Below, one piece after another: positions 1 through 8,191 of a stretch of DNA of 20,670 nt. The first letter of the stretch is position 1, and each line of letters opens with the position of its first letter. Origin of the DNA: Nemertoderma westbladi (Eukaryota > Xenacoelomorpha > Nemertodermatida > Nemertodermatidae); NCBI GenBank assembly GCA_032718475.1, contig JAUCBJ010005999.1:1-20670 (forward strand), read 5' to 3'. The notes beneath the pieces are model-generated. The model saw only the letters and a list, made by a program, of their open reading frames with translations, searched no databases and had not been told where the DNA came from. The position numbers and the translations under genes were made by a program.

Positions 1-634
1 ATAATATTCTACTACTGTATAAGAAAATATATGACAATTTTATCGCCGTGAAAGAGGTAGGATTATTTTTTTGTAGATTAAGGGGTGTAAGAATCTTGTG
101 TTTACTTTTAGGTTAATATAAACATATAAAAGGTGTCCGACCAAATACCCAATATATATTTATTTATTTATAAAGCTAGTATTTAGAATTTTTACACTGT
201 AAACCTTATTGATATGTCATTTTTGTCCATGTAAACTTTTTAAAAAAATTGTGTACATTATCAGGCATTTTTATATGTAAAAAGCTCATGTAGAAGGATC
301 TGTAGTACCACCTGGGATGAAGTTTTCGGTCCGTAAATTTGGCACAATGAACCTAGATAAGTAGGCAATTTTTTATGAAATTTCAGCATAAAATTGGCGA
401 CGATTTGCCCTCGGAAATGTTTATTTTGCACTTGTTTTTATTTATCCCTGAAAGCAAAGAATACGTTTTTTCATCATTGAGGAAATTAATCCATTCTTTG
501 TTATGTATCCAGTCTCGTGTTGCGCGAAGGCCCCACGAACGTGTAATAATGCAAAGGGTTTATATATACTGGTATGGCAATTTTAGACCTAAAAAGTCTC
601 ATTGTAAGAGAGTTAAACTTGCGCTAACTCTTTT
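1..634. other. AT-rich stretch without a recognisable gene
   Basis: No protein family, splice-site pair or RNA gene is recognisable. The open frame at 375-638 (+, 87 codons) has no domain signature and reads like chance. The only structure seen is the dispersed repeat near 242-313, which resembles the right end of the window. Confidence 0.6.
242..313 (+). repeat. Dispersed repeat, left copy
   Basis: An A-run is followed by an AT-rich stretch and then AGAAGGATCTGTAGTACCAC. The last 80 bases of the window carry the same order of blocks in the same orientation, with GAAGGATCTGTAATACCAC. Similarity is clear in the last 20 bases and patchy before. The family is unknown; it could be part of a short interspersed or inverted-repeat element. 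Confidence 0.5.
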
Positions 635-645
635 TTAGCTTATTA
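635..645 (+). repeat. Target-site duplication of element A, left copy
   Basis: TTAGCTTATTA here is repeated exactly at 3479-3489, directly after the TAG-repeat tail of element A. It marks the insertion site of that retrotransposon. Confidence 0.75.
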
Positions 646-681
646 TTCCACCCGGACCAACAAAGCCATTGGTGAATCTGA

Positions 682-834
682 GGCAAGTCACTACTAGCCT
701 CAGTAAACACCCTAACACTCGGGTCCCCAATGCGACAAGGTGAGCTGACTGCCTTGGCAGATAAGCTTTCTCTTAGCGCAGTGGGTGTTCAAGAGCACCG
801 AATGCAGACTGGACAGACTGATGGGGTTCTGATT
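682..834 (+). pseudogene. AP-endonuclease domain of element A, N-terminal fragment
   Basis: The frame is open after a TGA at 679-681 and reads through VNTLTLGSPMRQGELTALAD and on to VGVQEHRMQTGQTDGVLI. The NTLT asparagine and the VQEHR glutamate fit the first two conserved motifs of APE-type endonucleases, which nick target DNA to prime reverse transcription. The frame stops at 834 because element B is inserted there; the domain resumes at 2741. There is no good start codon context, so the 5' end may be truncated or frameshifted. Confidence 0.75.
823..834 (+). repeat. Target-site duplication of element B, left copy
   Basis: GGGGTTCTGATT matches 2729-2740 exactly. The two copies bracket the antisense element B and are part of element A's endonuclease sequence. 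Confidence 0.85.
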
Positions 835-2728
835 ACTACTAGGATCGGCATGCTACATTGCAGCTGCATTTTTAAGAATGCTGAGCCGGATTGTCAACAA
901 AATTGCACCGCCACAACTCCCTATCACCCATGACATTTGCTAGATCATCCGCATCTTTAAGGCCAGTATCCTTTAAGATGCGTCTCAAGAAAGTCATGGG
1001 CTGTCCACCATGCTTATTCACTCCATGAGGCTGCCAAAGTACAAGATTATGCACTGGCTGGTCCTCACGGCGAAAGCAATGTCCTGCAAAGCGGAGGCGA
1101 TTTTGTTCTAGTGTCAAGCTTGGGGGAACCAATGAGACACCTCCAATGTTATATAGTGTCTGGTTGGAGATGTGTGCATTGTACTTGACACAATGAACCC
1201 GGCATAGCATTCTTGTGAATGTGCCATCCAAAGATTTGGTGTCCTCAGCAGTTAGAGCCCAGCATGGACTCCCGTAGAGGAGTACTGGAACTACTGCTGC
1301 TCTAAATAATCGGACCTTAAGTTTCCGATTAACTCTCGGTGACTTCCAAATCCTGGAAAGCCTATTCAAGGCTGCCCATGCCTTTCCCTTACGTATTCGA
1401 AGGTCCTCACCTGACTTCCGGATCCATGATCCCAGGTAACAGAAGTCGTCCACATGCTCAAGCATACCATCCTTTGAGCATATGCTCATCCGATCAGAGA
1501 CTTGCTGAGGACTTTCAAAGTTAACTGTCAGAATTTTGGTCTTTCTGGAGTTAATAAAAAAAAAGACCAACACTAGAAGCAGCATGTTCTAATGAGCTGA
1601 GGAGCCGTTGGGCTCCCTCTAATGATTCTGAGAGTACTCCTAAGTCATCAGCAAAGTCTAGATCAGTTAGGTACTTGGCAGGATTTCCTCGACTTCTGGA
1701 GCCAGTAGATGGAGTTATCATCACCCCATCATCATTATAATGATCTAAGGACATGCGTAGAACATAGTCAACCACAATAATGAACAAGAATGGTGCAAGT
1801 GTGTCTCCTTGGAGGATGCCCCATAACACTTCAAATGGTTCTGTGTCACCGTCAACAGTAGACACAAATGTTGTCGAACCATCGTATACTGATCTGATTG
1901 CTGCAATAGTTTCATCAGGAATCCCATATAATGAAAGTATGCTGAACATACGTGATCGAGAGACTGAATCAAAGGCCTTGAAGAAGTCAACAAAGATAAC
2001 AGCCAGATGCCAGTCTTTCTTTTTTGATAACTCTTCAATTATCCTTCTAAGTGCCAAAATGGGCTCCATGGTCCCATGACCTTTACGGAACCCATTCTGA
2101 TTTCCACGGAGCAGTCTCTCAATGGGATCCCTGATGCGATTTAATAGAATCCTATTGTATAGCTTTGCAGCAATCGAGATCAATGAGATTCCCCGAAAAG
2201 AACCATAGAGTGTTAGGTTGCCCTTCTTGGGAACTGGCACCAACTTATTTGTTTTCATTTCTTGTGGGACTCTTGTTGTTCGGTACATGTCTACTATGAT
2301 GGGATAGATGAGCTTTAAACACTCAGGTATTTTAAAGACCTCAGGGGGAACACCATCTACTCCACTGGCACGATTGGTCTTAATGCTCTTTGCAGCAGCC
2401 TTCACTTCTGCAAAGGAGATATCGCCAATGGGAATATCTGGGAGTACAGACTCAGACACTTTTACTTCTATAAAGTTATCAGGCAATACCCTGTCATTAT
2501 TGAGGAGCTTTTCAAAGTGGGCTTTCCAACCATTGAGGCGATCGGCTGGTGATTCAGCCTTAACCTTGGTGGTTGGTTGGCTTTTCCGCCCAGTAAGCAG
2601 ATTGATCGATTTCCATGCCTGGGATGATTGCCTGCTGTCGTCAGCATCATTGATGGCATCAACCTGTTGGTTTATTAGCTCCTGTAGATTAGCAGAGTAC
2701 TGCCTGTTCAGGGACCTAGATGCAGCTA
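835..2728 (-). mobile_element. Element B: 5'-truncated antisense copy nested in element A
   Basis: Read on the - strand, this 1894-bp copy starts within the linker before the reverse transcriptase and ends with CCGATCCTAGTAGT, the same 3' tail as element A. A 12-bp TSD flanks it. It lacks the endonuclease, so it is a typical 5'-truncated insertion. It is the most complete RT copy in the window and serves as the reference for the deletions seen in A. Confidence 0.9.
872..2728 (-). pseudogene. Reverse transcriptase of element B, one frameshift
   Basis: The frame runs from about 2738 to 1551 and continues in a second frame to a TAA at 872-874. RT motifs in order include GVDGVPPEVFK, FRGISLISIAAKLYNRIL, QNGFRKGHGTMEPILALRR, motif A FVDFFKAFDS, motif B GILQGDTLAPFLFI and the catalytic FADD (1644-1655). 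Behind the palm come YLGSWIRKSGED, LLYGSPCWALT and the C-terminal block RLRFAGHCFRRED, as in RTE-like elements; no RNase H is seen. The break is a run of nine A at 1556-1564, where element A has five, so polymerase slippage in the homopolymer is the likely cause. Catalytic residues are intact but the gene is broken and 5' truncated. Confidence 0.92.
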
Positions 2729-2740
2729 GGGGTTCTGATT
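2729..2740 (+). repeat. Target-site duplication of element B, right copy
   Basis: GGGGTTCTGATT, identical to 823-834. Element A's endonuclease coding sequence resumes right after it. Confidence 0.85.
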
Positions 2741-2964
2741 AAGGATATGGGGGCGGTTGGCGACTCGTCCTCGCGTCAGCAGATGATAGTGGCAATGGTG
2801 GAATTGGTCTATTGATGAATCCAACTGCACATGCAGCATTGGACAAAATAGACCAAATCTCTAACCGCATCATCCGTTGCCACTTCTCATGTTCTGGAAG
2901 ACTGGCTAAGAAGTTTCCTAAGGTGGTTCTGATTGTGTGGTACTCTCCAAGCCATGGCAATATC
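2741..2964 (+). pseudogene. AP-endonuclease domain of element A, middle fragment
   Basis: One frame reads WRLVLASADDSGNGGIGLLM followed by NPTAHAALDKIDQISNRIIR and, further on, VVLIVWYSP. The GGIGLLM core, the SNRIIR strand and the VxVxYxP-type strand follow the order of APE-type retrotransposon endonucleases. The frame does not match that of 682-834 across the insertion site, so a one-base loss probably lies near 2745-2750. The C-terminal catalytic SDH-type region is missing: after WYSP the sequence jumps to RT linker sequence near 2965. Confidence 0.75.
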
Positions 2965-3462
2965 CCAGGCATGGAAATCGATCAACTTGCTTACTGGTCG
3001 GAAAAGCCCTGATCGGAGTACTCTCAGAATCACTAGAGGGAGCCCAACGGCTCCTCAACTCATTAGAACATGCTGCTTCTAGTGTTGGTCTTTTTATTAA
3101 CTCCAGAAAGACCAAAATTTTGACAGTTAACTTTGAAAGTCCTCAGCAAGTCTCTGATCGGATGAGCATAAGCTCAAAGGATGATGCTTGACTTCTGTTA
3201 CCTGGGATCATGGATCCGGAAGTCAGGTGAGGACCTTCGAATACGTAAGGGAAAGGCATGGGCAGCCTTGAATAGGCTTTCCAGGATTTGGAAGTCACCG
3301 AGAATTAATCGGAAACTTAATGTCCGATTATTTAGAGCAGCAGTAGTTCCAGTACTCCTCTATGGGAGTCCATGCTGGGCTCTAACTGCTGAGGACACCA
3401 AATCTCTGGATGGCACATTCACAAGATTGCTACGCCGGGTTCATTGTGTCAAGTTCAATGCA
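2965..3462 (+). pseudogene. Reverse transcriptase remnants of element A, palm deleted
   Basis: A short linker piece (QAWKSINLLTGRKS, 2971-3008) is joined near 3010 directly to GVLSESLEGAQRLL, which in element B follows the FADD motif. About 900 bp including all palm motifs is therefore missing. Beyond this come VGLFINSRKTKILTVNFESP, two small deletions near 3180-3195 that disrupt the frame, then FCYLGSWIRKSGEDLRIRKG and LLYGSPCWALT. The sequence breaks off at VHCVKFNA (3462) and jumps to the 3' tail, skipping the C-terminal block present in the other copies. No activity can remain. Confidence 0.85.
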
Positions 3463-3478
3463 CCGATCCTAGTAGTAG

Positions 3479-3489
3479 TTAGCTTATTA
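3479..3489 (+). repeat. Target-site duplication of element A, right copy
   Basis: TTAGCTTATTA, identical to 635-645. The same flank recurs after the RT fragment at 5596-5606, which marks that junction as a recombinant. Confidence 0.75.
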
Positions 3490-5204
3490 AATGCCCTTCG
3501 GCAGTTGTGGTAGATTTTTGCGCAGCTTATCACTAGAACTAGAACTTGTCCAAGAAAAAAACTAGTATCTATGCAGTCTTATACGGGTCACGGTTGAATA
3601 GGTCTTGCTAAATATATTATTAAGTATATTTCCCGAATTTTATTTGTTCCAGGTAGGGCATTAATGCTATATACTAAGAAAATTATTCCGATCAATGAAT
3701 AAACCAGTTCTCCGGTAAAAGCATTAAAAAACATCTGTATTTAAATATTGGGATCCGAGAAACGAGTGCTTTATTATCCGTGAGGATAAAAAGTACTAAT
3801 TTACTGATTTTGTGAAAAATAATAACATTATAACAAACCATAAAATATTATACTTTCTCACTAAAAAATATTTATATGTGACCAATTCACCGTAAAGGAT
3901 TGATGCAGAACTAACTCTTGGAAAATGTTTCCACTGCGAACACAACTATGTTTCTCTCTTATCTGGACAGGAGTGGTAACGTCCGTGCAGGAAAGCTAGT
4001 ACTTGCATTCCTATCACGATCTCCGCACCATTTGCTTTGACAAAGGTCACCCGAAGTGGGCTCTATTTATACAACAATTTTCGTTAAAAACAGGAAAACT
4101 GTAAGTCAAACATAATTAATACCAGGATTGGTCGAAATCAAAAGCAATGAGGCCTGTGAATGGCTGAAGCAAATATTTACCGACACAATTTAATTATCAC
4201 CTAGATCAAAGGTCGGCTTCTTGGAGCTTCCCGTAGGACTCATGTAAAATACTTGCACGTGCAACCGATTTAATAACAATGGTCCCCATCACCTCTCATC
4301 TATGACATGCCGCCAACCGGCCCACACTCTCCATTGATAGGCAACTGCGTCTTCACTGGGTAAGGATAAATTTCTAATCACAGATGGGATACCATATAAG
4401 CTTCAAAGCTAATTGGCTAACCATCAATTTAATGCAGCCAAGAAAAATAATGGAGGTGGAAATGCCCACAGACAGATAATGTTGTGACTGGATAATATTA
4501 ACAGTAAACCCCATAGTGCATAAATTCCTATCTAATGAATGAGTATCTTGGTTGAGTACAAAGACCAAGGTAAAATTACCAAAAACCCCAGACCCAAAGA
4601 CTAAAGACCTTTACAAGTGGACAAAACACATGTGTTAATGACACATTTTCGAAGTTTATATTAGAAATACATATGATAATTATTATGTTTTTAGAGGTTC
4701 CACAATTGTGTCTCAAAACAACAATCCTACTGCGAAACTTTCTGCCAATTCCATCAAGCCGATCTCGAGTAAAAGGTACATTTATCTCTAAATTTCACAA
4801 AAAGGTAAATGCGGAGAAAAACGCATTTAAAGTTTTCAAACCTTCCCGCTAATTTTATGTAAATCGTGGGAAATTTAAAAAATAAGCCATAATATAACTC
4901 ACTACTCCAGCGAACCAAAATATACGATTTAGGGGTTTTCGTAGTCGCTGAGTTCATTTCTGATATCGGTATTAATGTTTGATGACATCTGGATTGTCTG
5001 TCTTTCTGTATGTTTGTCTGTCTGTCTGTCAATCTCAAAAACAATAAATAAGTAAGCACGCCATTTTACTATAATTTATGATATGGGGGTTTTTAAAGCA
5101 GTTTTTTGGTTGAAGCAAGTTATTCTTGGTTTGCATCTTATAATCCCAATGTTTCTGGGAGTCCGTGTAAGACAGGTTCGTTTGAAACCATCTTGATGTC
5201 GTTC
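3490..5204. other. Non-coding DNA of duplication unit 1
   Basis: No domain-bearing frame is seen. Small features are a 12-bp palindrome TTGCACGTGCAA at 4253-4264 containing an E-box core, a short hairpin TTATCC-GTGA-GGATAA near 3773-3788, and a GTCT microsatellite. Identity to unit 2 reflects the duplication and is not evidence of function. Confidence 0.6.
4995..5030 (+). repeat. GTCT microsatellite
   Basis: Imperfect GTCT/TTTG repeats ending in four GTCT units. The matching place in unit 2 (about 7608-7628) is much shorter, so the tract changed length after the duplication. Confidence 0.8.
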
Positions 5205-5221
5205 TATTACTTATAACTAAC
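5205..5221 (+). repeat. Copy C left flank carried into unit 1
   Basis: TATTACTTATAACTAAC is identical to 7787-7803, the left target-site duplication of copy C. No matching right copy follows this RT fragment, which ends in element A's flank instead. Confidence 0.8.
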
Positions 5222-5227
5222 AATGAA

Positions 5228-5556
5228 GGGTTCATTGTGTCAAGTACAATGCACACATCTCCAACCAGACACTATATAACATTGGAGGCGTCTCATTGGT
5301 TCCCCCAAGCTTGACACGAGAACAAAATCGCCTCCGCTTTGCAGGACATTGCTTTCGCCGTGAGGACCAGCCAGTGCATAATCTTGTACTTTGGCAGCCT
5401 CATGGAGTGAATAAGCATGGTGGACAGCCCATGACTTTCTTGAGACGCATCTTAAAGGACACTGGCCTTAAAGATGCGGATGATCTAGCAAATGTCATGG
5501 GTGATAGGGAGTTGTGGCGGCGCAATTTTGTCGACAAGCCGGCACAGCATTCTTAA
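5228..5556 (+). pseudogene. Reverse transcriptase C-terminal fragment (junction copy)
   Basis: The readable frame from 5296 contains RLRFAGHCFRREDQPVHNLV, GVNKHGGQPMTFLRRILKDT and DADDLANVMGDRELW, ending at PAQHS and a TAA (5554-5556). This is the C-terminal block of the element family, downstream of the RT palm. It lacks all catalytic motifs. It agrees closely with the same block in element B (872-1190, - strand) and copy C. Confidence 0.88.
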
Positions 5557-5595
5557 AAATGCAGCTGCAATGCAGCATGCCGATCCTAGTAGTAG
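5228..5595 (+). mobile_element. Hybrid retroelement fragment at the duplication junction
   Basis: The left boundary (AATGAAGGGTTCATTG after the copy C flank) matches copy C, while the right boundary (CGATCCTAGTAGTAG then TTAGCTTATTAAATG) matches element A. A single insertion event cannot give this combination; crossing over between C and A can. Confidence 0.85.
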
Positions 5596-5606
5596 TTAGC
5601 TTATTA

Positions 5607-7786
5607 AATGCCCTTCGGCAGTTGTGGTAGATTTTTGCGCAGCTTATCACTAGAACTAGAACTTGTCCAAGAAAAAAACTAGTATCTATGCAGTCTTATA
5701 CGGGTCACGGTTGAATAGGTCTTGCTAAATATATTATTAAGTATATTTCCCGAATTTTATTTGTTCCAGGTAGGGCATTAATGCTATATACTAAGAAAAT
5801 TATTCCGATCAATGAATAAACCAGTTCTCCGGTAAAAGCATTAAAAAACATCTGTATTTAAATATTGGGATCCGAGAAACGAGTGCTTTATTATCCGTGA
5901 GGATAAAAAGTACTAATTTACTGATTTTGTGAAAAATAATAACATTATAACAAACCATAAAATATTATACTTTCTCACTAAAAAATATTTGTATGTGACC
6001 AATTCACCGTAAAGGATTGATGCAGAACTAACTCTTGGAAAATGTTTCCACTGCGAACACAACTATGTTTCTCTCTTATCTGGACAGGAGTGGTAACGTC
6101 CGTGCAGGAAAGCTAGTACTTGCATTCCTATCACGATCTCCGCACCATTTGCTTTGACAAAGGTCACCCGAAGTGGGCTCTATTTATACAACAATTTTCG
6201 TTAAAAACAGGAAAACTGTAAGTCAAACATAATTAATACCAGGATTGGTCGAAATCAAAAGCAATGAGGCCTGTGAATGGCTGAAGCAAATATTTACCGA
6301 CACAATTTAATTATCACCTAGATCAAAGGTCGGCTTCTTGGAGCTTCCCGTAGGACTCATGTAAAATACTTGCACGTGCAACCGATTTAATAACAATGGT
6401 CCCCATCACCTCTCATCTATGACATGCCGCCAACCGGCCCACACTCTCCATTGATAGGCAACTGCGTCTTCACTGGGTAAGGATAAATTTCTAATCACAG
6501 ATGGGATACCATATAAGCTTCAAAGCTAATTGGCTAACCATCAATTTAATGCAGCCAAGAAAAATAATGGAGGTGGAAATGCCCACAGCCAGATAATGTT
6601 GTGACTGGATAATAAACAGTAAACCCCATAGTGCATAAATTCTTATCTAATGAATGAGTATCTTGGTTGAGTACAAAGACCAAGGTAAAATTACCAAAGA
6701 CCCCAGACCCAAAGACTAAAGACCTTTACAAGTGGACAAAACACATGTGTTAACTTTCGTTTATTGTACCAACACGCCTCTGTAACCTGCTCCTTTAAAT
6801 GGCAATGTGACCTGACTCTAAAGTTATTGATGTTGAGAAATTTAGTAAATATGATAGGTTATTACGTACATTTTCGCAGAGTGCACTACTAAAGGAAAGT
6901 AGTGGGAAAGGCAACAGAACAAGAGCGATTTTAGGTATTCCATTTGTAGGATGTAAAAGCCTTTTTGTTTGTCACTTCTAAGTAAATTCTTGATTGTTAT
7001 AGAAAGACAGGTACTTAGAGTATTTAGAGCTAAATAATTATTTAATTCGTTTAATTAAGGGGAGATGGTACCCCAGGCTATCCCCATATATTTTACTATT
7101 AACACATATGTAGGCCTACCCATTACGCTGGTTCCACAAAATGGAATTTCAGGAAAAATTCCAGAAGGGCGGAGTAACTATCGAGACACACCCGGAACCT
7201 ATTTATTTGTGTCTATGTTTGAGGGTCACTTAATTGCACCAAAAACAAAAAAATGACACATTTTCGATGTTTATATTAGAAATACATATGATAATTATTA
7301 TGTTTTTAGAGGTTCCACAATTGTGTCTCAAAACAACAATCCTTCTGCGAAACTTTCTGCCAATTCCATCAAGCCGATCTCGAGTAAAAGGTACATTTAT
7401 CTCTAAATTTCACAAAAAGGTAAATGCGGAGAAAAACGCATTTAAAGTTTTCAAACCTTCCCGCTAATTTTATGTAAATCGTGGGAAATTTCAAAAATAA
7501 GCCATAATATAACTAACTACTCCAGCGAACCAAAATATACGATTTAGGGGTTTTCGTAGTCGCTGAGTTCATTTCTGATATCGGTATTAATGTTTGATGA
7601 CATCTGGTTTGTCTATCTTACTGTCAATCTCACAAACAATAAATAAGTAAGCACGCCATTTTACTATAATTTATGATATGGGGGTTTTCCTAGCAGTTTT
7701 TTGGTTTTTTGGTTGCATCTTATAATCCCAATGTTTCTGGGAGTCCGTGTAAGACAGGTTCGTTTGAAACCATCTTGATGTCGTTC
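5607..7786. other. Non-coding DNA of duplication unit 2
   Basis: Corresponds to 3490-5204 plus an extra block. The frames at 7065-7256 and 7234-7467 have no recognisable domains, and the second is interrupted at its start in unit 1. No gene is called. Confidence 0.6.
6754..7252. other. Block of about 500 bp present only in unit 2
   Basis: Unit 1 runs from CACATGTGTTAA straight into TGACACATTTTCGA, while unit 2 has this block between the same flanks. The block has no TSD, terminal inverted repeats or coding signature, and only two bases (AA) are shared at the ends. A deletion in unit 1 by end joining explains this better than an insertion in unit 2. Confidence 0.7.
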
Positions 7787-7803
7787 TATTACTTATAACT
7801 AAC
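7787..7803 (+). repeat. Target-site duplication of copy C, left copy
   Basis: TATTACTTATAACTAAC matches 8175-8191 at 16 of 17 positions (T versus G near the end). Confidence 0.8.
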
Positions 7804-7810
7804 AATGAAC

Positions 7811-8138
7811 GGTTCATTGTGTCAAGTACAATGCACACATCTCCAACCAGACACTATATAACATTGGAGGTGTCTCATTGGTTCCCCCAAGCTTGACACT
7901 AGAACGAAATCGCCTCCGCTTTGCAGGACATTGCTTTCGCCGTGAGGACCAGCCAGTGCATAATCTTGTACTTTGGCAGCCTCATGGAGTGAATAAGCAT
8001 GGTGGACAGCCCATGACTTTCTTGAGACGCATCTTAAAGGACACTGGCCTTAAAGATGCGGATGATCTAGCAAATGTCATGGGTGATAGGGTGTTGTGGC
8101 GGTGCAATTTTGTCGATAAGCCGGTACAGCATTCTTAA
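7811..8138 (+). pseudogene. Reverse transcriptase C-terminal fragment (copy C)
   Basis: The frame from 7878 reads RLRFAGHCFRREDQPVHNLV and on to DLANVMGDRVLW and KPVQHS with TAA at 8136-8138. It differs from the junction copy by a few substitutions (R to V after GDR; A to V in PVQHS). No catalytic residues are included. Confidence 0.88.
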
Positions 8139-8174
8139 AAATGCAGCTGCAATGCAGCATGCCAATCCTAGAAG
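7811..8174 (+). mobile_element. Copy C: 5'-truncated retroelement insertion
   Basis: A 364-bp fragment containing only the C-terminal RT block and the 3' end (GCCAATCCTAGAAG, a diverged form of the family tail). It is bracketed by a 17-bp TSD with one mismatch, apart from a short filler AATGAAC on the left. This is an ordinary short non-LTR insertion. Confidence 0.85.
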
Positions 8175-8191
8175 TATTACTTATAACGAAC
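8175..8191 (+). repeat. Target-site duplication of copy C, right copy
   Basis: TATTACTTATAACGAAC, 16/17 match to 7787-7803. It marks the right border of the duplicated locus. Confidence 0.8.

Larger units (their letters stand above)
646..3478 (+). mobile_element. Element A: decayed APE-type non-LTR retrotransposon (RTE/RTE-X-like)
   Basis: This + strand element contains, in order, endonuclease N-terminal sequence (682-834), the nested element B (835-2728) with a duplicated 12-bp target, endonuclease middle sequence (2741-2964), pieces of reverse transcriptase (2965-3462), and a 3' tail CCGATCCTAGTAGTAGT (3463-3479, whose last base is shared with the TSD). It is flanked by the 11-bp TSD TTAGCTTATTA. 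Internal deletions removed the endonuclease-RT linker, the whole RT palm and the C-terminal region, and small frameshifts are present. It is non-functional. Assignment to the RTE/RTE-X group rests on the RT and C-terminal style and the short trinucleotide tail; a related APE-type clade is possible. Confidence 0.85.
3463..5579 (+). repeat. Tandem duplication, unit 1 (about 2.1 kb)
   Basis: From CCGATCCTAGTAGTAG at 3463 the sequence runs almost identically to that starting at 5580, an offset of 2117 bp. The unit contains element A's tail, unique non-coding DNA and a C-terminal RT fragment. Differences from unit 2 are scattered substitutions, a microsatellite length change near 5000 and a missing block of about 500 bp after 4636. 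Confidence 0.92.
5580..8174 (+). repeat. Tandem duplication, unit 2 (about 2.6 kb)
   Basis: Repeats unit 1 from the element A tail to the RT fragment, but is longer because it keeps 6754-7252. It ends with copy C and copy C's own right flank, so this is the unit with the original right border. Confidence 0.92.

Noticed and set aside
1780-2079. Open frame of 99 codons on the + strand
   Set aside because: It is the complement of the element B reverse transcriptase and has no domain of its own.
835-2728. Twin-priming inversion within a single element instead of a nested insertion
   Set aside because: The segment is flanked by an exact 12-bp TSD, duplicates sequence also present in element A, and ends in its own 3' tail.
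2308-2742. Open frame of 144 codons on the + strand
   Set aside because: Shadow of the RT N-terminal region on the opposite strand.
6754-7252. The extra block as a separate transposon insertion
   Set aside because: No TSD, no terminal repeats, and only a two-base overlap at the break; deletion from unit 1 fits better.
7065-7467. Two overlapping frames in unit 2
   Set aside because: Not conserved as intact frames in unit 1, and no domains seen.
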